Below, piece after piece: positions 25,490-34,316 of a stretch of 64,000 bases of DNA. The translations under genes were made by a program, and so were the position numbers. This DNA is from Polytrichum commune (lineage: Eukaryota; Streptophyta; Polytrichopsida; Polytrichales; Polytrichaceae), in assembly GCA_950295325.1 (NCBI GenBank), contig OX485803.1, positions 58,171,554 to 58,235,553 of the forward strand. Reading direction: 5' to 3'. The notes beneath the pieces were generated by a model. It searched no databases. It was not told the origin of the DNA and was given only the letters and a program-made list of their open reading frames with translations. Numbering within the stretch: position 1 is the stretch's first letter; the number at the start of each line of letters is the position of its first letter.

Positions 25490-25975
25490 TTAGTTATGTT
25501 CTCTAAAGGTTTTGGGTTTAGGGTTACGCATCTTTGCTTTGGGTCGTTGACTCGGTGGCGGTGTTCGCTCTTTGTCTGACTTTGTCTTCTCGTTGTCATT
25601 GTCGTCCCCATTGCCTGTGGTGCAAAGGTCCTCCTTCCTTGGTCTAACACTGGATCTAGTTATGTGTCCCTTGGAAGAAGGTCCACACCCTGTTTTGGAA
25701 CAACTACTATGAGGACTTGACCTTTTCTTGCCCGAAATAGGGACATCCTTGAAGTCCTCAAACATTTTAGGCAACAACCTTGACATTCGATCTAAAACAA
25801 CACTCGATATCTGTGGCATTCTAGCAATTCCTTGGAACACCTCTCCCACATGCTCACCTTGTAAATTGGCTACGGACCTCAGTATCACATGTCTAGAAGA
25901 AGATGGTGAGAGTGGAGGTATTTGAGTCATTTTCTTTGCAGTGGAAGACCAATGTTGAGACAACAATTGATTCAA
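25490..25975 (-). CDS. hypothetical protein, 161 aa, within the CACTA element
   Basis: One of the two longest undisrupted frames (161 codons) outside the gene at 50976. Residues 1-75 are mixed with a hydrophobic/amphipathic stretch (MPQISSVVLDRMSRLLPKMF at about 53-72). Residues 80-161 are low-complexity, Ser/Lys/Arg/Pro-rich with an acidic patch (NGDDNDNEKTKSDKE), ending in Lys/Pro-rich sequence, so probably disordered and possibly nuclear. No known domain. A neighbouring open minus-frame segment around 24955-25080 (VNIDDLVISSSNIDDLGGEE) may be another exon of the same unit. Function unknown; presence inside the AGTCAT-rich element suggests transposon origin. Confidence 0.35.
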   Translation of the reverse strand: MNQLLSQHWSSTAKKMTQIPPLSPSSSRHVILRSVANLQGEHVGEVFQGIARMPQISSVVLDRMSRLLPKMFEDFKDVPISGKKRSSPHSSCSKTGCGPSSKGHITRSSVRPRKEDLCTTGNGDDNDNEKTKSDKERTPPPSQRPKAKMRNPKPKTFREHN

Positions 25976-26976
25976 AAGTTAGAGACACGTAAAAGCAAGC
26001 TTCACACTTCAATGTAGCAACAAAATTTCAACTAAGGAGATGAAGGAGAGGACCAAACAAGTTGGACCAAAAGGGAGAACGCCAAAGAATAAAGGGAGTC
26101 GAAGAACAACACATTGGAGCAAAGAGGGAAGCGGCCACGGAAATAGGTACTCGGCCACGGAATTATAAGGAAAATGCGTGATAATAAGGCAGGTAACCCA
26201 CGGGGATAGGGTAGGCAATGGCTTCAATGAAAAATATCTCCAATGTGCAAGGGGAATTATGAATAGCAATGTCATCAATTAAAGGACCAACTTATGAGGA
26301 CATTATAGGAGAATATAAGACTAGTCTTTAACATCCAACTTGAAATTTTCTTTGCCAACTCAAATCATTTTGATTATGTCATTTGCGCCCAATCTTCACA
26401 AGATTAGGTTAGACATAAACCCTCCAACTATAAGCAATTAAGGCAAGAAGTTGTGGACACGCCAACGTTGTAGTGAATGGCAATAACGGCTTAAATGTCG
26501 GTTCTAAATTTATAGTTCAAGTGTTTAATAGGTGGCAGATGTATTAGGGTTTAGGGTTTCTGTTGCATGTCATTCACGTTGCATGTAGGTTTTAGGTTTT
26601 TTTATTCTTGGTGATTAGATGTAGTCATCGGTTTACAAAGAGTATGACTACATTTAGTCATGGTTGTCCTACATGTATGACTAGTCTTAGTCACAAATCT
26701 TCGGTTAGGTTTAGGTCCTTCTTCATTGCTTACTACATTGATGATTATTAATAGTCATTTATCTATTTTATTGAGCACTACAACTAATCCTAAGTTGATT
26801 AGGCATAGACGTGATCGACTTCATTTATGGTGAAATTCTAAAATAATCAAATCGTCATCCCTGGACTTGTATTTGTCATTTGCAGGACTATCATGCACAA
26901 GAAAAATATTAGACCCCTTTCAATTGCATAGAAACATTTGGAAATGAATCCGAGATCACGAAAGGATATTCTATAG

Positions 26977-27141
26977 TTGCAATTGTGGGAAATAGAGGAG
27001 AAGAAAGCAAATAGACAACAACTCACAAATTACGGATGCCCATGTAAAACATATATGGGTGCAAAATATTATCAAGGAAAACCAACCGCAAACATCTTCG
27101 AGAATACAAGTGAGATCTTGAATTCAAGAAATCAATCATGA
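26977..27141 (+). pseudogene. open segment with CPC motif, possible upstream part of the SET relic
   Basis: 54 sense codons follow a TAG and run to TGA at 27139-27141. It reads EIEEKKANRQQLTNYGCPCK then TYMGAKYYQGKP. A CPC-x3-G cluster before a Lys-rich helix is reminiscent of zinc-binding regions in plant transposase-associated proteins, but the usual third Cys is Tyr here. It is in the same frame as the SET start at 27460. Weak evidence. Confidence 0.25.
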
Positions 27142-27169
27142 TATACTTGCTAGACATCGTTGATATTTT

Positions 27170-28010
27170 TTTTTCTCTTCTAACCAATGTCTAGGTGGGA
27201 TGGTGCGTAGCTTGCTATGTTGCATTCAAACTTGTAGGAAATGCGGAGACCTTATGTGCATGCCACATCAATTACTGCTTTACAATCTATAATTTCAACT
27301 ACTCTACTACTTCAAAGGGAGGGAGAGCCTAGTTCATTTAGCGACCAACAAAAGCTGGAGCATAATTTTGGGACGGATACTTTCTATGGGCAATGGGGCT
27401 CATGAGCAATTCCGAAGCTCACTTCCATTACATATTGGAATAAAAAGTGAAATGTTAGAGTGTTAGCGCATCGATACATGGGGTGGGGTGTGTTTGCATT
27501 GCAAGCAACAAAGGCCATGGATGAATTATTACCATTTGTAGGGCAATTGTTTTTTAAAACGGAGTTCAAAAGTATGTGCAAAGCCAACCCATGGTTTATA
27601 AAATTTGTGCTACAACTAAATAAAAACATCTACCAAGATAGGGATGTTTTGAATGGAAATATTGCATGATTCATTTATAACTCTATTGGGAGAGAGGAGA
27701 TTGCCAACGTGTAGTAGGACTATGTGTCGTTGTCTACACCGTGGAACCCCAAAGTTTGGGGACATGCCGTGTTGTAGTAACACGAGGAATTAAAGAGGGG
27801 GATGAGCTATTCACATATTACCCAAGTAAATCGAACCATTGTAGTGGCCTCGAGCGTTGGATGTTGTGGAAGAATATCCACATTTGGAAGATGATGTTGT
27901 TTGGCATTAGGAAGGGAGGTCGTATGACAAAGATAGAAGTTATAAGCGTATATCATTCTTTTTGTGATAGTATAGACTATGTATTTGTATATTGCAAAGC
28001 CAAGAAATAA
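27170..28010 (+). pseudogene. SET-domain (histone-lysine methyltransferase-like) relic
   Basis: Pieces of a SET domain occur in order. Frame 2 (27173-27466) has a Cys-rich run (CCIQTCRKCGDLMCMPH), a TAA, then IGIKSEMLE. A one-base shift at ~27460 leads to VLAHRYMGWGVFAL...LLPFVGQLF, matching the family's GWGVxA...YVGE start. NGNIA-stop-FIYNS at 27655-27684 aligns with the NIARFINHS cofactor motif, the Arg codon being TGA (CGA expected). A second shift leads to RVVVTRGIKEGDELFTYY (about 27777-27830), matching ATRDIxxGEELxxDY. SET proteins transfer methyl from S-adenosylmethionine to lysine; this copy cannot make one, having at least four lesions. It lies inside the CACTA element, so it may be a captured host gene fragment. 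Confidence 0.65.
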
Positions 28011-28431
28011 ACTATGATGTTGTGTAAAAATAATAAAACTCAAAAGCATTGCAAATCAATAAAATATTTTTGTATTGTCAAAATTAGTATACAACTAGCA
28101 AAATTGCTATTGCCTTAAAAACATTTGTTGAAAGGATCGAAGGCCGGGGACTCATGACATGAATAAGTACGTAGGAAATCCAAAAGCAATATAAAAACCA
28201 ATCCCTACTAGGACCCAAAAATCATAGTAAGCTAAGTATTAATCTTAGTCATGTGGTCCATTATGATTATCATGAAAAATAAAATATTGAGAGAACATGT
28301 TCCCAAAACGTTCTTTACACGGTTCCCATCTAGGTCATGTTTGATATAACTAAAAGCCTAGTCATATGATGATTGAAGTTACTTCTAGTCATCACTTTGG
28401 TTCAACATAACTGCCCTAAAACCAATAGTCA

Positions 28432-28479
28432 TATCCAATCATGTGGCCATAGTCATTTTTTCGTGTTTTCCTTGTAGTG
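28432..28479 (-). mobile_element. CACTA terminal region
   Basis: Read on the minus strand: CACTACAAGGAAAACACG, A-rich spacer, then ATGACTATGGCCAC with the first subterminal motif. Outer flank is ggt. A matching ggt-CACTA junction was not found to the left in the window. Confidence 0.75.
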
Positions 28480-28545
28480 GGTGGGGTAAGGTTTGTATGT
28501 GCCAAATAGCTAATCCTATCTTCTCAAATTTGGGATTACATCCTA

Positions 28546-29794
28546 ACGGGGGATGTTAAACTCCCCCCCACGAACTTTTCGGGGGAGGTAGATTCAGGTA
28601 GGGGTGGCCGCCCAAAGAGAAATCAAGATTTTTTGGACCCAACCGAAAACTTATGCCCGCCCGCCTGACTTTGAACAAACTGTTGCCCTTGCATTCTTGA
28701 AGGCCACTTATCCACAAATCCCATATTGAGTGCACTACACCTTCAAAGTCCAAAATCCAATATACATGTTCACTTCCATTGAGTAACTAAGCAATTGATT
28801 GGGATTTCATTATCCAAGTGAAACTGTCAATAAAACATGTAAGTAACTTGGAAGTCAAAATAATTACAAAACCCTCACTAGCATTGAGGTTATAATTTTT
28901 TAACTTGCCATTGAAAGGGTCTTTGTCATTCTTAAAATGGAACTAAATTTTACCATTTTATGTTTAGTATGTTAAATATTATAGTCTAGTTTATACCTTC
29001 TACTTTCACAAAGTATTCATGTGCATTTAAACTAATTAAGTGTGATTGAATGTAATAAGTCTAATTAATTTTGATTAATCCTAATTAAGCCCAATTAAAT
29101 CACAAAGTATGCTTACCAAATTAATCAAGACTAATTAATTATCTAATATAATTCCAGTAAATCATGATTAATTCTAGTGAGTACATTCTATAATTAATTA
29201 GGCTTGATTAATTTGGTAAGCATACTTTCTGATTTATTTGGGATTAATTAGACTTAATTACATTCAATCACACTTAAATTAGTTTAATTGCATATGAATG
29301 CTTTGTGAAAATAGAAGGTATTAACTACACTATAATATTTAACATACTAAAAATAAAATAAAATATATGTATTTCTATTTTGAGAATGACAAAGACCCTT
29401 TCAATGACAAGTCACAAAAATTATAATCTCAGTGCTAGTGAGGGTTTTGTAATATTTTTTACTTCCAAGTTAATTACATGCTTTATTGATGATTTCACTT
29501 TGATAACGAATCCCGGTAAATTGCTTAGTTACTCAATGGAGGTGAACATATATATATTGGATTTTGGCCCTTGAAGGTGAAGTACACTCAATATGGGATT
29601 TGTGGATAAGTGACCTTCAAGAATGCAAGGGCAACGGTTTTTTCGAAGTCAGGTGGCCGGGCAGAAGTTTTCAGTCGGGTCCAAAAAATTTGGATTTCTC
29701 TCTTGACAGTTGCCCCTGCCCGAATCTACCTCCTCTGAAAAGTTTGTGTGAGGGGGGGGGGGGGGCGGGGCGGGGGGAGTTTAACGTCCCCCCC
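28546..29794. mobile_element. 1.25-kb fold-back element with ~600-bp arms
   Basis: Left arm from ggatgttaaactcccccc (28551) pairs all the way to the centre near 29165 with the right arm ending ggggggagtttaacgtcc. Matching landmarks: ttgcattcttgaaggccact / agtgaccttcaagaatgcaa; attgagtgcactacacctt / aaggtgaagtacactcaat; caatgaagtaact-type; taccaaattaatcaagacta / ttaattaggcttgattaatt. The centre is an AT-rich series of taattaa blocks. A poly-G tract (29752-29765) marks the right end. ORFs across the arms (about 65-85 aa, both ends) are mirror images of each other, so not independent genes. A single arm is found at 60303-60680. Confidence 0.85.
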
Positions 29795-29799
29795 CTCCT

Positions 29800-30034
29800 A
29801 ACCTCCTGCTCTTTCTAAAACTGGACTTTAAAAACCTTTGTGACCGACACTTGTAGGTCAAAGATTGTTTAGTAGGTCCATGAAAGTATAGTAACTTGTG
29901 CCAACCGTTTTCTACATTTTAGCAGACCGCCACAATGTGGTTGAATGGCGGCTCACGCTTAAGTACATACGAACACCTATGAGCAACTATTTATTAGGAT
30001 CTAGTGGGTGAGAGGCCTACATGAAAACTCACTC
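29800..30034. mobile_element. truncated PIF/Harbinger-like element, right part
   Basis: ttgtaggtcaaagattgttta, agcagaccgccacaatgtgg and the right terminus ggcctacatgaaaactcac + TC then TAA match the 19635 and 62470 elements. The left terminus is absent; the sequence abuts the fold-back's right end. Confidence 0.65.
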
Positions 30035-30493
30035 TAAGACCTACCTAACCAACCAAGTCCATACATGCCAACCCAAGATGAACAAAATGGCCAAGTCATA
30101 AAGTTGCCAAATCAAGGCCACCAATTAACATTGGCAAATGAGGGCTTCCTAAGAACAACGCATCTTTAGAAACAAATAACAAAATTAAGGCCATGACACA
30201 ACATGGCAACTCCACAATAATGGCCACACTCTTTTTTGAGTGTGGGCCCACCATAAGGTTTGAGCATGCCACACTTGCACTAGGAAGCTTTAGTGAATAG
30301 GGAGAAATTTGAGTCAACTTGGTCGCTATCCTTACTTCTTAATTATCAATTGGTTATTCATTAAAATGCTTCAAATGGTTCCTTGTATTTTTACTCAAAA
30401 TAGTAAGAATCTTAAAATATAATTAATTTTGTTTCCTAAAGTTTTGAATTTGATTTGGTAATTGGGGAAAATGAACCGATTCATATGCAACTA

Positions 30494-31436
30494 GACTAAA
30501 TAGTCCTATTAGTGTGGGTGGGAAATTAGTGTGGGCCACGCTAATTTCCTATCCAAGGTGAGATTAATGTGGGTCCAAGACCCCAAGTCTTCCCCTAAGT
30601 CTTCATGAAAACTTTCGACCAACATATTGAATATTAGTTATAAGACAATAATAGCACAAAATGGAATGATCACCGACAATATTTTTCTAAAATGATCACC
30701 CTGATGTGTCCCATGCTAATTTTCTACTTGATATTTAGCATGGGGAAGCAAGCACAGTCAAGTATACATAAAATTGCTCCGGTATACTAAAACCATAATT
30801 TTTTGGTCAAATGCCTAAAAGTACTAGCAAAGTGTTGTTTAAATTAGTTTTTTCTTAATGTCGCCCTCTATTGTTGTGTTAGGTACTCAAATATAGAATA
30901 TCAAGATGAAAACCTCAAAATGTATCATTAAAAGTACTACTCAAAAGGTTATGCCTAAATTTGGTTTTGGACGTAGATTTCATGACCTTAAATATTTTGG
31001 AGTAATAGATTTTTTCATATTCCTTGAATTCATTGTAAACTTGAGGGCACCACTAAACGTTATTGTAGAAATTCATCAATTTAATATAATTTTATCATGT
31101 AATTAATCAAATTTTGGACAATTACATGTTCGATAAATCTACTTGCATGCTACTTGCACCGTCTTATAAACTTTGTAGACTTTTTGTAAGAAACTTTTGT
31201 CAACATGAATTACTTGGCTTTGTAGATCAATGTGTTATTCAAACATTTACGATTTTTTACTTCACAAAATTCATAGTTAGTATATAGTTTTGAATCATTT
31301 TCACTTAAATCATGTAGGGTACTGAAGTGGGTTGAAAAATAATGTGGCCCACATCAGTTTTCAATATGACAATTAGTGTGGACTCTAGAAAAATATCGTG
31401 ACCCACAATAATAGGATTATTTAGTGTAGTAGCCGG
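30494..31436. mobile_element. 943-bp TIR DNA element
   Basis: Left GACTAAATAGTCCTATTAGTG then TGGGT pairs with right ACCCACAATAATAGGATTAT then TTAGTG; inverse right end is CACTAAATAATCCTATTATT. TA at 30492-30493 and 31437-31438. Subterminal gtgggccacgctaattt / aatgtggcccacatcag also pair. AT-rich interior; a 66-codon ORF (30906-31106) has no motif. Related by its outermost bases to the terminal-palindrome MITEs. Confidence 0.78.
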
Positions 31437-31438
31437 TT

Positions 31439-33502
31439 CTCTTTATTCATTGGAAAGCTTTCCCTCCCACTGAGCTTGGGGCCTCATTTCTAATGGGTCC
31501 TCACCCTCCCTTCCAAGAGCCTCTTATCTCATTTTTGAGAAATGGCATGTGATCCCCCCCCCCCCCCCAAGGACTTCATTTGTGAGTTCAAGCACTCCAT
31601 AGTGTGATTTCGGGAGAAAAAAATCTTATTACTGAAAAATGATAATATTTCGAGTACTTTCAAGAGTTTTTGTTTTGTTTTGTTTTGTTCTTTGTTTTAT
31701 TTCTTTTCGGTTTTAGTTTGTGGTTGGTGGGTTAAGATGGCACAAAATGCAAACAATATTTTTACACTTAAACAAGATTTGTTACAAGTTATTTGAAGAT
31801 TACATCCATGCATTTGGGAGATAAATTCTACCATAACTCTCTAGCAACTTGGCCTGCTTTTCGTCTAAAAATTAATTAAAGTGCAAAAGTAAGTTAGGCA
31901 TCCCATAAAACAATATTCTAAAATTGGAAATATTAAAAAAGTAATTAAAAATAAGTTAGACACTCATCCAAGTCATTTTTATAATTCATGAATAATTTTC
32001 CTAATTTCATTTATGACAACTATAATTAACCACATGAATGTTAATTGCATTATTGTGATTTTAGACATTCTTTGAATTTAAATTTTTTTTGACACTCAAC
32101 GAAATTAATTTCCCACAAATTTAGGCACCTTTAAAATTATAATTTTCTACCCAATCTCCTAGAAAGCTACTGTTTATCTTGACATGTTGAGAAACCATGC
32201 CTTAAAATTCGATCAAAAACAAACCAATACATAGGTAATAAATGACTTAATTGCATCCCAAGGCTTAGGATAATATTATGTTGAATGTACTTGACCGTAT
32301 TTGCATGCTACATTCAAGTTATATCTTCAAAATTGTATTGGGCCAATTGATCCAAATGAATCTTTGTTATGTATCACATTCTAATTCTTCAATTTAGTGG
32401 ACTAGGCAATTTCTTGACATCCATTTCATTTTTTTTAAGTTCCAAACACCTAATTTACGAAAAGGACGAGCATGCTAAGCCTTAAAAATGAGACCAAAAA
32501 GAATCAATTCTGGTTTTTTGTTAACTTATCTTCAACACTTATTGTAAAAATAAGTTTAAGGTAAGAGAGCTTTTGTCTTCTAATGACAATCTTTCATGAA
32601 AGAAACAAGTTGAATATAGGATGCAAATGTGGTCAAGTACATTGAGCCTAAGCTATATCTAAGCATTGGAATGTGATTTCATCACAATATAAAGGTAGCT
32701 GACCCATTCCCAATCACCACCCCATTTTCACATCTCAAGCCGACCTATTTATGTGCAGCACAATATCAATCTTTGGTTAGTGCTGACATGTCATGGCTGA
32801 AATCCAACTTAGTCAAATGTCAATGACTAAGTCGATAGTTCAGTTTGGATTGCAAGCGTATGTAGATGCCACAATTTTCAATTATAGGAATTGAGCGTTC
32901 TCGGTTTTCTAACTGATTGGTGATCGAAAAGAAGTTACCCTATATCACCAATGTAGGCCCAAGAGAATATCCACGTAGAGAATTAATAATAATAATTTGA
33001 GAAATAATGAATTTCTTCTTAATTCTATTTCTTCACATGGGAATATTTCCTTTGATTATACCTAAACCACAAATATACTAAATTTTCAAATTGGTAAGGA
33101 ATGGGTCGGCTAATTTATTACCTTGGTATGGATTGTGAATGATCAAATTATGATGCATGGCTTTGTGACAAGTTTAGATGTTAGTTAAAGTATAGGTCTT
33201 GAATGTGTGGAAGTACTTTACATTACGGTTGGTCTTAGACATGCATGCAATCAAAATTTTAATTTTCAAGATGCTACATAAGATTTACAAACTCTTGTAA
33301 CCAATGACAACATGACATATGGCACTTGGGAAATATGGCATTCGTGAATAGAATCGATGATGTACAAATTTGACAGGTTCATCCGGTAATCTTCAAGTAA
33401 TGTATGACAGATTTTCTTAATGTTTAAGTGTGCTTGTGTTTTTCCTTGCCACCTTAACAACATTAAATCCAAGTTTCAAAGTTGTTTGAAGAAATATAAT
33501 GT
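31439..33502. other. gene-free stretch with C15 tract
   Basis: A C15 run at 31554-31568, then (TTTTG)n-like sequence near 31665-31690 and AT-rich DNA. No coding signal. Confidence 0.55.
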
Positions 33503-33515
33503 ACATTGCCAAGAG

Positions 33516-33884
33516 GCACCACGGGCCTTGGCTTGGTGGTTAGGGCTCATGGCCCCCAATGAGGAGGTTGTGGGTTCTATTCCCCATGCCGGCGTGGTGC
33601 TCACCACCTTAGTCCACCCAACTATGGTGGGGGGTCCTTGGACCTTGTTGTATGGGTACCTCAAAGCCCTTTGGGGGGATACCATGTCTGGTATTTTCAA
33701 GGCACTAGTGGCTAGCTAGGAACTAGTATAGTGTGTCACTATAGTGTCCATCCTCGAAAGGGGAGAGTAGTATTGTCCCAATCTCCCCTTGTCCAGTGGG
33801 CATCGGGTCATTGGCATTACGAACCGACACTTTATTCACGCCGGCCCCTTGCTAAAAAGGGACCGGAGTTTCTATCTATCTATC
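33516..33884 (+). mobile_element. tRNA-derived SINE, 369 bp, with 14-bp target duplication
   Basis: Flanked by identical TACATTGCCAAGAG (33502-33515 and 33885-33898). The 5' part carries an RNA polymerase III promoter: box A-like TGGCTTGGTGG (33529-33539) and box B-like GGTTCTATTCC (33573-33583), 33 bp apart as in tRNA genes. The 3' end is a (TCTA)n tail. ORFs here are incidental. SINEs have no protein; they are copied by LINE machinery. A partial reverse copy is at 47235-47400. Confidence 0.92.
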
Positions 33885-34068
33885 TACATTGCCAAGAGTT
33901 TGAACTCACATGCAGACATAGTCATGAAGGAAAAAAAAAAACTTGGCCACTTCTTAACTCTTATTATCCCTTGTGTTTTATGTATTTTCAAGATCAGATG
34001 TAAAATGAGATTTGTAAGCTTGTTTTATGAAATATTCATGAAGTAGGTCCGAGATGACCCTAAACTAC

Positions 34069-34310
34069 TGGGTGATAGTGGAGAGAGGTACCCATTTTCA
34101 AATGGAGTGGTTGGCGGTTCAATTCCCGCTGTGAAATTTTCTCTCTACTTGATGAAAGAAATTAGCTAGGTGGGTAGGAAACTGCCCAACACCACAAGGT
34201 AAGCAGTATAACCCCACCCTGCACCAAGAGAATTCTTGAGCAGGGTAGGGCCAACGGGCTCAAATTCACGTCAGATTACATGACGTTAGTTATTTATTTA
34301 TTTATTTATG
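34069..34310 (+). mobile_element. second tRNA-derived SINE, 242 bp
   Basis: Box B GGTTCAATTCC is perfect at 34116-34126; a box A-like TGATAGTGGAG is at 34073-34083. The 3' tail is (TTTA)n at about 34291-34308. AACTAC at 34063-34068 and 34311-34316 is a possible short target duplication. Body sequence is unlike the SINE at 33516, so this is a separate family. Confidence 0.78.
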
Positions 34311-34316
34311 AACTAC

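Larger units (their letters stand above)
23110..28479. mobile_element. decayed CACTA (En/Spm-type) element or nest
   Basis: The right end, ...GTGTTTTCCTTGTAGTG at 28479, is the inverse of CACTACAAGGAAAACAC, the classic CACTA terminus. As in that superfamily, the subterminal region is packed with short motifs: by eye about 29 AGTCAT/ATGACT occurrences, clustered at 23120-23540, 24530-24560, 25320-25500, 26610-26760 and 28240-28460. The left CACTA terminus is not found; ~23110 is only where the motifs begin. The interior clusters suggest a nest of two elements or an inserted one. It holds two minus-strand ORFs and a SET-domain relic (27170-28010), but no recognisable TNP2-type transposase. Confidence 0.65.

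Noticed and set aside
26009-26278. 89-codon minus-strand ORF, hydrophobic
   Set aside because: Its hydrophobic content comes from the complement of AG-rich DNA; no start context or motif.
26543-26562. ttagggtttagggtttc, telomere-like
   Set aside because: Only about two TTTAGGG units; a common chance motif in plant DNA and not an interstitial telomere array.
33420-34046. ORFs of 74-99 codons on both strands
   Set aside because: They lie across the SINE and read its pol III promoter and body.
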